Part shown: in pieces, positions 44,591 to 52,982 of the stretch
How the letters are laid out: each line of letters opens with the position of its first letter
How positions within the stretch are numbered: the stretch's first letter is position 1
NCBI RefSeq assembly: GCF_963931675.1
Contig: NZ_OZ007039.1
Span: 901,657-965,656, forward strand
DNA: 64,000 nucleotides
From: an uncultured Alistipes sp.
GTDB taxonomy: Bacteria; Bacteroidota; Bacteroidia; Bacteroidales; Rikenellaceae
Reading direction: 5' to 3'
The notes under the pieces: model-generated
Seen by the model: only the letters and a program-made list of their open reading frames with translations
The model's database searches: none
What the model was told of the DNA's origin: nothing
Program-made: the position numbers and the translations under genes

Positions 44591-45640
44591 ATGAAGTTAT
44601 CGCAATACGGATACGATTTTGCCCCCGAAATGCTGGCCAAATATCCCGCCGAAAGCCGGGACGAATCCCGCCTGATGGTCATCAACCGCGCAAAAGGGTC
44701 CATCGAACACCGCATTTTCAAGGACATCATCGAATATTTCGACGAAAAAGACCTCTTCGTTTTCAACGATACAAAGGTCTTCCCCGCACGACTCTACGGA
44801 AACAAGGAGAAAACAGGCGCCGAAATCGAAATATTCCTCCTCCGCGAACTCAACCGCGACCTCCGGCTCTGGGACGTACTCGTAGACCCCGCACGGAAAA
44901 TCCGGATCGGGAACAAACTCTACTTCGGAGACGACGACCTGCTCGTCGCCGAAGTCATCGACAACACCACATCCCGCGGCCGAACCCTCCGGTTCCTCTT
45001 CGACGGCTCCTACGAGGAGTTCAAACAGGCTCTCTTCTCCCTCGGCGAAACCCCGCTCCCAAAATGGGTCCGCGAAAAGGTCGAACCCGAAGATGCCGAA
45101 CGATACCAGACCATCTTCGCCCGGCACGAAGGCGCCGTCGCCGCCCCTACAGCCGGAATGCACTTCTCGAAACACCTCATGAAACGAATGGAAATCAAGG
45201 GTATCGACAGCGCATTCGTCACCCTGCACGTCGGACTCGGCAACTTCCGAACCGTCGACGTCGAGGACCTCTCCAAACACAAGATGGATTCCGAACAGTT
45301 CTTCGTGACCGAAGAGGCCGCCGCCGCCGTAAACTCCGCCAAAGAACAGGGTCATCAGGTCGTCGCGATCGGAACCACCGTCATGAGGACCCTCGAAACC
45401 GCAGTCTCCACGAACGGCATGATCAAACCCATGGAGGGCTGGACAAACAAGTTCATATTCGCACCCTACGACTTCACCGTCGCAAACGCCATGGTCACCA
45501 ACTTCCACCTCCCCTACTCCACGCAACTGATGATGGTCGCCGCTTTCGGCGGTTACGAAACCGTCATGAATGCGTACAAGGTCGCCCGGGAGCAGGGATA
45601 CCGCTTCGGCACTTACGGCGACGCCATGCTGATTCTTTAA
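44591..45640 (+). CDS. queA: SAM:tRNA ribosyltransferase-isomerase (queuosine synthesis)
   Basis: QueA transfers the ribosyl part of S-adenosylmethionine to preQ1 in tRNA, forming epoxyqueuosine. The 349-residue product begins [20 protein letters not shown] and includes [50 protein letters not shown] and [20 protein letters not shown], all diagnostic. It ends just before the promoter of the next gene. A conserved Bacteroidetes neighbour of truB and uppP. Confidence 0.97.
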   Translation: MKLSQYGYDFAPEMLAKYPAESRDESRLMVINRAKGSIEHRIFKDIIEYFDEKDLFVFNDTKVFPARLYGNKEKTGAEIEIFLLRELNRDLRLWDVLVDPARKIRIGNKLYFGDDDLLVAEVIDNTTSRGRTLRFLFDGSYEEFKQALFSLGETPLPKWVREKVEPEDAERYQTIFARHEGAVAAPTAGMHFSKHLMKRMEIKGIDSAFVTLHVGLGNFRTVDVEDLSKHKMDSEQFFVTEEAAAAVNSAKEQGHQVVAIGTTVMRTLETAVSTNGMIKPMEGWTNKFIFAPYDFTVANAMVTNFHLPYSTQLMMVAAFGGYETVMNAYKVAREQGYRFGTYGDAMLIL

Positions 45641-45650
45641 TTTTTTTTCG

Positions 45651-45658
45651 TATCTTTG
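45651..45658 (+). promoter_or_regulatory. Promoter -7 box of the starch-synthase-like gene
   Basis: TATCTTTG directly after a T8 run, 22 bases before the ATG at 45680. The box overlaps an upstream in-frame ATG (45656), which excludes that start. Confidence 0.7.
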
Positions 45659-45679
45659 CAAGGAGAAACCCCCAGAAAA

Positions 45680-46486
45680 ATGGCAAACAAGATTCTGTAC
45701 GTGTGTCAGGAAATAACGCCCTATCTTCCCGAAACGGAAGAGTCGCGGCTCTGCCGCTCCCTGATACAGGCGATGCAGGAACGGGGAAACGAGATCAGAA
45801 CCTTCATGCCCCGATACGGCTGCATCAATGAACGCAGGCACCAACTGCACGAAGTCATCAGACTCTCCGGCATGAACCTCATCATCGACGACAACGACCA
45901 CCAACTCATCATCAAGGTCGCGTCGATCCCCGCCGCCCGCGTACAGATCTACTTCATCGACAACGACGACTACTTTTCCAGAAAGGCCGTGCTCACGGAG
46001 ACCAACGGCGCCTACTTCCCCGACAATGACGAACGTGCCATCTTCTTCGCGCGAGGGGTCCTCGAAACCGTCAAGAAACTCCGATGGACCCCCTCCATCG
46101 TCCATTGCCACGGGTGGTTCTCGGCCGTCGTCCCCGTATACCTCAAGCACGTATTCGCCGACGACCCCGTCTTCCGCGATGCCAAGGTCGTCGTCTCGCT
46201 ATACAACGAGGCGTTCCCGGAACCGCTCGACCCGGGATTCCGCGACAAAATCGAAGGCGAGGGCGTCAAGGACAAAAATCTCGGCTTACTCGACCTCCCT
46301 TCATACGAAAATCTCTGCCGATTCGTTATGCATTATGCCGACGGAGTGGTTGCCGCATCCCCGGATGTCGACCCTAAGGTCATCGAGTGGGCCCGGAAAT
46401 CCGAAAAACCCATCCTCGAATACCAAAACCCGGAAGCCGACGACTTTTTCGATAATTACAACCGATTCTATGAAGCGATTCAATAA
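45680..46486 (+). CDS. Starch/glycogen-synthase-like protein, N-terminal half only
   Basis: A 268-residue protein resembling only the N-terminal Rossmann half of GT5 starch/glycogen synthases. Visible features are the start ILYVCQEITPYLPET (family form VaxEvaPyxKtGG), GAYFPDNDERAIFFARGVLE and SIVHCHGWFSAVVPVYLK. The second Rossmann domain with the ADP-glucose site is absent, and the first-domain KTGG is replaced by ETEESR, so ADP-glucose transfer is unlikely. Similar short proteins are, from memory, widespread in Bacteroidetes beside DUF4270 lipoproteins. The role is unknown. It overlaps the next gene by 17 bases. Confidence 0.75.
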   Translation: MANKILYVCQEITPYLPETEESRLCRSLIQAMQERGNEIRTFMPRYGCINERRHQLHEVIRLSGMNLIIDDNDHQLIIKVASIPAARVQIYFIDNDDYFSRKAVLTETNGAYFPDNDERAIFFARGVLETVKKLRWTPSIVHCHGWFSAVVPVYLKHVFADDPVFRDAKVVVSLYNEAFPEPLDPGFRDKIEGEGVKDKNLGLLDLPSYENLCRFVMHYADGVVAASPDVDPKVIEWARKSEKPILEYQNPEADDFFDNYNRFYEAIQ

Positions 46487-48191
46487 CTTCCGCCCTTCCG
46501 CAATCCGGAACCTGATCGGTGCCGTACTCGCTGTGCTGGCGCTCGGAAGTTGTACCACGGTAGACGATACGCTCGGCGGAAACCTGATCCCCGACAACCA
46601 GCAAATGAGAGCCGGATTCATCTCCATCGACGGACTCAACCCCAGAAAATACGTCGAAACCAGACTCTTCAAAACCGATTCGATCGTCAGCTCCAACATT
46701 TCATACGGCTATTTCGGATCGCAGCTGAACGATACCCTCGGAGAACGAAAGGCCGGATTCCTCTCGCAGATGGTCAGCTATTACGCCGTGCCCGAAGGCT
46801 ACTTCGGATACATGCCCATCTTCGACTCCGCACAGCTCCTGCTCAGTATCACCGCTTTCGGCGCCGATACCCTCACCGAGCAGCACTTCGCCGTATACGA
46901 GATCCTCAGCAACGACTACATCACCAACCGGGAGAGCAGCGATACGACCTTCTATCTCGGATTCCGGCCCGACAAACAGACCGTCAATACCGACGAGGAA
47001 CCCCTCTTCCGCTTTACGCTCGGCGGCGAAGGGAAATACCCCTCGACGACAACCGCCGTCACCATGACCCCCACCGAAGCCGGCAAAAACTACATCATGC
47101 GGCTGATGCTCCAGGAGGGCACCTACAAGGACAAATACTCGATCTATTCGACCGACAGCCTGGAGTATTTCATCGAGGAGTTCCCCGGACTCTACATCAC
47201 CCCCGACCCCGCATACCCCGTAACCAAGGAGGGTTCCAATTCGGGGACGATCTACGCCACGTCGCTCGATGCTTCGGGTCTCTCGATCTACGGCCGGAAC
47301 CGCGTCGAAAGCGACCCCTCGCTTATCCAGGATACCATCGGAATGGTCCTCTACTTCTATGACTCCTATGCCGAACACGGCAATGTCTCGGTAAACACCA
47401 TCCAGCACGACTATTCGAAAATATCCGTTGCGGAACTCGCCTTCAACGCCGAAACCGACGCCCAGGAGCCCGCCAGCGACGAAGAGGATACCCGAAAGCC
47501 CGTCACGCAGTTCCGCGTCGAGGGGCTCGGCGGCGCCATCACCGAGATGACCTTCACCCCCGGGTTCTTCGCAACACTCGAAGAGAAAATCGCCGAGGAG
47601 AACGCCAAGGACGGAAAGGATTTCCAAACCCTCGCCTTCAGCCAGGCCCGCATGTCGGTCTACTTCTCCGGCAGCAGCTACGACTGGGGAGAGATCGACC
47701 CGAACCCCGGCGACGGTGAGACGGGATCCCCGCTCATGTCGCTCATCAAAGAGATGGATGCCGCACCCAGCCGGTTGGGACTTTACACCAATTACAAGAG
47801 CCTGACCCCGATTTCCGACTACGCCTACACCTACGAGCAGAACTACAGCACGACGCTCGCGTACGGAGGATATGTCAACCGAAGCCGCGGATGCTACGTC
47901 ATCAACATCACGGGATACCTCCAGCAACTCTGGAACAACTACATCAAGGCCAAAAAGGCTGCAGGCGTGGAGTATCCCGATCCGGCCGACACCGACTCCT
48001 TCGACGAACGGTATGACGCCTGGGAAAAGGCGATCGACTGGGACGGTATCAGTTACCGGAAGGTATACATCGGGCCCGAAGCATACAGCCTCTACACCAA
48101 TTCGTTCGGGGTCTTCCAGGGCGCTTCAACCGACGAGAAGAGCCTCGATTGCCCGATCCGTTTCGACCTGGCATACAACCTCATCAAGTAA
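46470..48191 (+). CDS. DUF4270 lipoprotein
   Basis: A 573-residue lipoprotein with a basic N-terminus, hydrophobic stretch and lipobox LGSC (about Cys28), followed by TTVDDTLGGNLIPDNQQM. The YFGSQLNDTLGERKAGFLSQ region and the late GPEAYSLYTNSFGVF match DUF4270, a Bacteroidetes outer-membrane lipoprotein family without known function. Start taken at ATG 46470, inside the end of the preceding gene; the frame is open further upstream, but that part is the other gene's shadow. Tight overlap with the starch-synthase-like gene implies a joint job. Ends at a small terminator. Confidence 0.85.
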   Translation: MKRFNNFRPSAIRNLIGAVLAVLALGSCTTVDDTLGGNLIPDNQQMRAGFISIDGLNPRKYVETRLFKTDSIVSSNISYGYFGSQLNDTLGERKAGFLSQMVSYYAVPEGYFGYMPIFDSAQLLLSITAFGADTLTEQHFAVYEILSNDYITNRESSDTTFYLGFRPDKQTVNTDEEPLFRFTLGGEGKYPSTTTAVTMTPTEAGKNYIMRLMLQEGTYKDKYSIYSTDSLEYFIEEFPGLYITPDPAYPVTKEGSNSGTIYATSLDASGLSIYGRNRVESDPSLIQDTIGMVLYFYDSYAEHGNVSVNTIQHDYSKISVAELAFNAETDAQEPASDEEDTRKPVTQFRVEGLGGAITEMTFTPGFFATLEEKIAEENAKDGKDFQTLAFSQARMSVYFSGSSYDWGEIDPNPGDGETGSPLMSLIKEMDAAPSRLGLYTNYKSLTPISDYAYTYEQNYSTTLAYGGYVNRSRGCYVINITGYLQQLWNNYIKAKKAAGVEYPDPADTDSFDERYDAWEKAIDWDGISYRKVYIGPEAYSLYTNSFGVFQGASTDEKSLDCPIRFDLAYNLIK

Positions 48192-48216
48192 ACCCTCGAA
48201 AAAAACGTTTGGCGGA

Positions 48217-48240
48217 ACCTAAGTGTAATGCTTAGGTTTT
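48217..48240 (+). terminator. Intrinsic terminator before topA
   Basis: AACCTAAG (48217-48224) pairs with CTTAGGTT (48231-48238), running into T4. Short and only moderately GC-rich, so possibly leaky. Confidence 0.6.
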
Positions 48241-48264
48241 CGCATTTCAAGACATCAAAGACAA

Positions 48265-50562
48265 ATGCAGGACAATTTAGTGATCGTCGAGTCCCCGGCA
48301 AAGGCCAAAACCATCGAGAAGTTCCTCGGAAAGGATTTCGTCGTGAAATCCAGCTTCGGACACATCCGTGACCTGGTAAAAAAGGACCTCGGAATCAATA
48401 TCGAACAGGGATTCAAACCCATCTACGAAATCCCCGCGGACAAGAAAAAGGTCGTCGACGAACTCTCCAAACTCGCCAAATCGAAAACCGTATGGCTCGC
48501 ATCCGATGAAGACCGCGAAGGGGAAGCCATCGCATGGCACCTCACCGAAGTCCTGGACCTCCCCGTCGAGCAGACCAAACGGATCGTATTCCACGAAATC
48601 ACAAAACGGGCCATCCTCGAAGCCATCGAAAAACCCCGGACCGTCAACATGGACCTCGTAAACGCCCAGCAGGCCCGCCGCATCCTCGACCGGCTGGTCG
48701 GATTCGAACTCTCGCCCGTGCTCTGGAAGAAGGTCAAACCCTCGCTCTCCGCAGGGCGCGTGCAGTCCGTCGCCGTGCGGCTGATCGTCGAACGCGAACG
48801 CGAAATCATCGCATTCCGATCGGTCCCCTATTTCCGGGTCGTAGCCCAGTTCCATGCCGCGGATGACCCCGACAAAGCGCTCTTCAAGGCCGAACTCCCG
48901 ACCCGGTTCGAGACCGTCGAGCAGGCCGAAGCATTCCTCCGCTCCTGCATCGGAGCCACCTTCACCGTCGCCCGGGCCGAGGAGAAACCCGCACAGCGCT
49001 ATCCCGCCCCGCCGTTTACCACCTCCACGCTCCAGCAGGAGGCCGGTCGAAAACTCGGCATGTCCGTATCGCGTACCATGTCCGTCGCCCAGCGCCTCTA
49101 CGAGCAGGGTCTGATCACCTACATGCGTACCGACTCCGTGAACCTCTCGCAGCAGGCCCTCGCCCAGTGCAAGGAGGAGATCATCAAGCTGTACGGCGAG
49201 AAATACTCCCGCTGGTTCAACTACAAGACCAAAACCAAAGGGGCCCAGGAGGCACACGAGGCCATCCGTCCCTCGTACATCGACAGGCAGGAGATCGACG
49301 GGACTGCCGAGGAGAAGCGGCTCTACGACCTGATCTGGAAACGCACCGTCGCCTCGCAGATGGTCTGCGCCGAGCTCGACCGGACCACGATCGCCATCGA
49401 CATGTCGGGTTCCGACCAGCAGTTCGTCGCCCAGGGGGAGGTGGTCCGTTTCGACGGGTTCCTGCGCCTCTACTCCGAGTCCACGGACGACGATCAGGCC
49501 GCCGAAAGCGGAGAGGCCCGGCTGCCCAAACTCAAGACCGGAGACCTCCTCCAGGCCGATAAGATTACCGCCACGGAGCGTTTCACATCCGCTCCGGCAC
49601 GCTACAACGAAGCCTCGCTCGTCAAACGGCTCGAAGAGTTGGGAATCGGACGCCCTTCGACCTATGCTCCGACCATCACCACGATCATCAACCGCGGGTA
49701 TGTCGTCAAGCAGAACAGGGAGGGGCAGAAACGATCCTACACCCAACTGACGCTCAAGGGCGAAAAGATCGCCCGCGAAGCCCTCTCGGAAAACTACGGG
49801 AAGGAGAAGAGCCGACTCTCCCCGACCGATATAGGCATGGTGGTCAACGACTACCTCGAAGAGCAGTTCGCACCGATCATCGACTACAACTTCACGGCCA
49901 ACGTCGAGAAGGAGTTCGACCGCATCGCCGAAGGTGACATCACCTGGGAGAAGATGATCGGAGACTTCTACGGACCTTTCCACAAGATGGTCGACAACGC
50001 CATCTCGACCCAGAGTTCCAAGCCCCGTGAAAACCGGATCCTCGGCAATGACCCCAAGACCGGACACGTCGTCAAGGCGCGTATCGGCCGCTACGGCCCA
50101 ATGGTCGAGATCGAAGGCGCCGAAGGCGAGAAGAGCCGCTTCGCATCGCTCAAGAAGGGCCAGCTCATCGAGTCCATCACGCTGGAGGAGGCTCTCGAAC
50201 TCTTCGCGCTGCCCCGCGAGGTCGGAGAACTCGACGGCGAAAAACTCGTCGTAGGACTCGGCAAGTACGGACCGTATGTCCGCTACGGGAAGTCGTTCGC
50301 CTCGCTGGCCAAGGGCGACGACCCCTACACGCTGACCCGCGAACGCGCCGTGGAGATCGTCCGCGAACACCAGGCCGCAGTCGCTGCGGCCAACACCCCG
50401 CTGAAAAGCTTCGCCGAAGATCCCGACATGCTCGTCAAAAACGGCCGATACGGCGCCTACATCGCCTACAAGGGCAAGAACTACCGGATTCCCAAAGGTA
50501 CAAAACCCGAGGAACTCACACTGGAGGCGTGTCTGAAGATCGTCGCCGGATCGAAAAAGTAA
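48265..50562 (+). CDS. topA: DNA topoisomerase I
   Basis: Type IA topoisomerase that relaxes negative supercoils. The 765-residue product has the Toprim start VIVESPAKAKTIEKFLG and ASDEDREGEAIAWHL, the catalytic Tyr286 in GLITYMRTDSVNLS, and IGRPSTYAPTITTIINRGYV. C-terminal repeats of the Topo_C type (KTGHVVKARIGRYGPMVEI, GKYGPYVRYG, NGRYGAYIAYKGKNYRI) replace the cysteine zinc fingers of E. coli TopA, a common form in this phylum. A peptidase gene follows 19 bases later. Confidence 0.97.
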   Translation: MQDNLVIVESPAKAKTIEKFLGKDFVVKSSFGHIRDLVKKDLGINIEQGFKPIYEIPADKKKVVDELSKLAKSKTVWLASDEDREGEAIAWHLTEVLDLPVEQTKRIVFHEITKRAILEAIEKPRTVNMDLVNAQQARRILDRLVGFELSPVLWKKVKPSLSAGRVQSVAVRLIVEREREIIAFRSVPYFRVVAQFHAADDPDKALFKAELPTRFETVEQAEAFLRSCIGATFTVARAEEKPAQRYPAPPFTTSTLQQEAGRKLGMSVSRTMSVAQRLYEQGLITYMRTDSVNLSQQALAQCKEEIIKLYGEKYSRWFNYKTKTKGAQEAHEAIRPSYIDRQEIDGTAEEKRLYDLIWKRTVASQMVCAELDRTTIAIDMSGSDQQFVAQGEVVRFDGFLRLYSESTDDDQAAESGEARLPKLKTGDLLQADKITATERFTSAPARYNEASLVKRLEELGIGRPSTYAPTITTIINRGYVVKQNREGQKRSYTQLTLKGEKIAREALSENYGKEKSRLSPTDIGMVVNDYLEEQFAPIIDYNFTANVEKEFDRIAEGDITWEKMIGDFYGPFHKMVDNAISTQSSKPRENRILGNDPKTGHVVKARIGRYGPMVEIEGAEGEKSRFASLKKGQLIESITLEEALELFALPREVGELDGEKLVVGLGKYGPYVRYGKSFASLAKGDDPYTLTRERAVEIVREHQAAVAAANTPLKSFAEDPDMLVKNGRYGAYIAYKGKNYRIPKGTKPEELTLEACLKIVAGSKK

Positions 50563-50581
50563 ACCCTAAAACCGTGATACG

Positions 50582-51778
50582 ATGAAAAAACTGCTTCTCT
50601 GCACCCTGGCGCTCTGCCTTGCTCTCGGAGCCGCCGCCCAGAACCCCGATTCGGTCGAAGGATACCGCTTCACCGACGGGAAGATTATCCGCACGACACC
50701 CGTCAAGAACCAGAACCGAAGCGGCACCTGCTGGTGCTACTCCACGATGACGATGCTCGAAAGCGAGATCCTACGTGCCGGAGGTCCCGAAATGCACCTC
50801 TCTGAAATGTGGATCGTCCGACACTCCTTCATGGACAAGGCCGTGAAGTACGTCCGGCTCCACGGAGAACTCAACTTCGCAGAAGGCGGAGCCTCGCATG
50901 ACGTCACCGAAGGAATCAAGCAGCACGGAATCGTCCCCTTCGAGGTCTATCCCGGACTCAACTACGGAACCGACAAGCCCGACTTCCATGAACTCTCGGC
51001 CGTGCTGAAGGCCTATCTCGATGCCGTGATTCAGGCTTCCGGAGGCTCGAAAACGCTCTCGACGGCCTGGAAACGCGGGTTCAACGCGATTCTCGACGAA
51101 TATTTCGGCCCCTGCCCCGAAACATTCACCTACGAAGGAAAGGAGTACACGCCCCAGTCGTTCGCCGAATCCCTCCCGATCAAGATGGATGACTATGTGG
51201 ACCTCTCCTCCTTCACCCACCACCCCTTCTACGAGCAGTTCATCATCGAGGTCCCCGACAACTGGATGTGGGCAACGGTCTGGAACGTCCCGCTGGATGA
51301 ACTGATGCAGACCATCGACTACGCCCTGGAGAACGGATACACCGTTGCCTGGGGTACGGATGTCAGCGAGAAGGGATTCAGCCGCACGAAGGCCATCGGA
51401 ATCATCCCCGAGGCCGACCTCGAAGGAATGAGCGGTACCGAGGCCGAAAAGTGGGGTAAACTTACCGCCCGGGAGAAGGAGGCCGCCCTCTACAAGTTCG
51501 ACAAACCCGGTAAAGAGCGCAAAATCGACCAGCAGATGCGCCAGAAGGCCTTCGACAACTACGAAACTACGGACGATCACGGAATGGTCATCGTCGGCAC
51601 CGCAACCGATCAGGCCGGAAACCAATATTTCAAGGTGCAGAACTCCTGGGACGTACTCCCGCCCTATGACGGGTTCTGGTACTTCTCCCGCCCGTTCGTC
51701 GAGTACAAAACCATGTCCATCATGGTCAACAAGAACGCCGTGCCCAAGGAGATCCGCAAAAAACTCGGCTGGAAATAG
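50582..51778 (+). CDS. Exported C1-type (aminopeptidase C / bleomycin-hydrolase-like) peptidase
   Basis: A 398-residue papain-fold peptidase with a signal peptide (1 to about 19, ending GAAAQ). The catalytic set is complete: Gln44 and Cys50 in KNQNRSGTCWCYS, His333 in TDDHGMVIVG and Asn354 in KVQNSWDV. Overall similarity is to PepC/bleomycin hydrolase, but export to the periplasm or surface is typical of the Bacteroidetes branch. It probably trims peptides taken up as nutrients. It follows topA closely and ends at a perfect 16-bp hairpin. Confidence 0.9.
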   Translation: MKKLLLCTLALCLALGAAAQNPDSVEGYRFTDGKIIRTTPVKNQNRSGTCWCYSTMTMLESEILRAGGPEMHLSEMWIVRHSFMDKAVKYVRLHGELNFAEGGASHDVTEGIKQHGIVPFEVYPGLNYGTDKPDFHELSAVLKAYLDAVIQASGGSKTLSTAWKRGFNAILDEYFGPCPETFTYEGKEYTPQSFAESLPIKMDDYVDLSSFTHHPFYEQFIIEVPDNWMWATVWNVPLDELMQTIDYALENGYTVAWGTDVSEKGFSRTKAIGIIPEADLEGMSGTEAEKWGKLTAREKEAALYKFDKPGKERKIDQQMRQKAFDNYETTDDHGMVIVGTATDQAGNQYFKVQNSWDVLPPYDGFWYFSRPFVEYKTMSIMVNKNAVPKEIRKKLGWK

Positions 51779-51805
51779 GTCCGAGTCACACAATCCCACC
51801 CATAC

Positions 51806-51841
51806 GGAGAGAGCCCGGCTCATACGAGCCGGGCTCTCTCC
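51806..51841. terminator. Perfect 16-bp hairpin terminator
   Basis: GGAGAGAGCCCGGCTC (51806-51821) pairs without mismatch with GAGCCGGGCTCTCTCC (51826-51841), with loop ATAC. It is followed on the plus strand by GTTTATTG. It ends the peptidase gene and, read from the other strand, would also stop the small transcript from 52012. Confidence 0.8.
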
Positions 51842-51883
51842 GTTTATTGAAGTTTCGGTTTTAAGTTCTTGTTTATGGGAGAT

Positions 51884-51961
51884 TTACATCGTCCGATATT
51901 TCATGCTCTCTCCCAACATAATCAGAGCGGTGCGTACCCACTCTCCAATCTTTGCCTTCAT
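51884..51961 (-). CDS. Candidate 25-residue peptide gene with own promoter
   Basis: A short frame, ATG at 51959-51961 and TAA at 51884-51886, encoding a peptide that starts MKAKIGEWVR and ends MKYRTM. It could form one amphipathic helix with basic residues and a hydrophobic face. It lies about 45 bases downstream of a good -7 box (52012-52019), behind a very AT-rich leader typical of well-expressed Bacteroidetes genes, and about 40 bases before a perfect hairpin terminator. The unit of about 200 bases is therefore a complete small transcript. It might instead be a noncoding RNA. I do not recognise the peptide. Confidence 0.5.
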   Translation of the reverse strand: MKAKIGEWVRTALIMLGESMKYRTM

Positions 51962-52011
51962 AGTAAATAATTTTAAATAAATATTAAAATATTTTATCAT
52001 TTAAGACGCGG

Positions 52012-52019
52012 CAAAGGTA
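52012..52019 (-). promoter_or_regulatory. Promoter -7 box of the small peptide gene
   Basis: On the minus strand this reads TACCTTTG. The 45 bases that follow are almost pure A/T. The 210 bases between this box and the phosphopantetheinyl transferase stop codon (52020-52230) hold no recognisable feature. Confidence 0.6.
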
Positions 52020-52230
52020 AGCGCCCTAAACCAAACTTCCAAATATTTTATTAAGATTTTTTACGAAATATGTAAAATTTTTGAAGAAATACACCGGTAA
52101 TGCCCCTCCAAGCAGGTCGGACAAGACCCGAAAACAGCCCATAAAATCCATGTATTCAACAACATGTATATATGCAAGTCCTGAAAGGAAGAGCGGGGCC
52201 CAAATGAAGGGAGGGGCCGAATTTCTGCAA

Positions 52231-52812
52231 TCAAAGAGTATGCACAACCAGAAAACCGTCCCTGCAACCGGCCGAAAGAGAAACCGGCGGCTCGCATGAT
52301 ATACGTCCGGTGAGATGTCCGGCGGCAAGATCCGCAGACAGGATCCGGAGATCCTCCCGGAAATCGAGATGCCGACCTCCGGCATATTTATAGAGGGTCT
52401 CCTTCGCACACCAGGCAAAGCCCGGCCAGCGAGGATCGTCGGCAAGAACCGCTTCGGAAGGGGTCAGAAAGCGACTCGCGGCCCGGGTGAAATCCCGGTC
52501 GGCCGGTTCGATGTCCACGGCACAACGCTTCGGCGAAAGGAACACAGCCACACGACCCGGACAATGCGATACGGAGACAAAAGCCTCCCCGTCCGGAAGA
52601 ACCGGAGCCCCCTCTTCATCGTAGGAGATCCGGATAGCGCGCCCCAACTCCCGGCGGACGATCGCCCGCCAGGTCAGAAATTCCCGACGGCGGCGTTCGC
52701 TGCCGAACGTCCCGGCGCGCTGCCGCTCCTCGGGCGTCGCCCAGGCATTTGCCGCAGCGATGGTCATCGGCGGTTCGATCAGCAGGCGGGGAGTCAGCAA
52801 CAGGGTGTTCAT
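52231..52812 (-). CDS. 4'-phosphopantetheinyl transferase superfamily protein
   Basis: A 193-residue Sfp/AcpT-type enzyme that moves phosphopantetheine from CoA to carrier proteins. The characteristic motifs are FVSVSHCPGRVAVFLS, AVDIEPADRDF (metal-binding D-x-E) and WCAKETLYKYAG (the W-x-x-K-E-x-x-x-K motif). Whether it serves fatty-acid ACP or another carrier is not visible. It is the last gene of the ftsQ-ftsA-ftsZ-gldE run, 170 bases after gldE; PPTase next to gldE is an arrangement I recall from other Bacteroidetes. Confidence 0.88.
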   Translation of the reverse strand: MNTLLLTPRLLIEPPMTIAAANAWATPEERQRAGTFGSERRRREFLTWRAIVRRELGRAIRISYDEEGAPVLPDGEAFVSVSHCPGRVAVFLSPKRCAVDIEPADRDFTRAASRFLTPSEAVLADDPRWPGFAWCAKETLYKYAGGRHLDFREDLRILSADLAAGHLTGRISCEPPVSLSAGCRDGFLVVHTL

Positions 52813-52857
52813 GGCAGCGCGTCAGAAAAAAAGATCAAACAATAAGGGGCAAAAAAC

Positions 52858-52940
52858 AGGGGAACAGGAACAGGAACAGGAAACAGGAACAGGAAACAGG
52901 AACAGGAAACAGGAACAGGAACAGGAAACAGGAAACGCCC
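52858..52940 (+). repeat. AGGAAC/AGGAAAC microsatellite
   Basis: About twelve tandem units of 6 (AGGAAC) or 7 (AGGAAAC) bases between gldE and the PPTase gene. The mixture of six- and seven-base units breaks any reading frame. Here the purine strand is opposite to the flanking genes, unlike the other purine-rich spacers in the window. Confidence 0.9.
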
Positions 52941-52982
52941 GGAAATTGACGGTGGCAGGAGCCCAAACAGCCGGAAAAGAGA

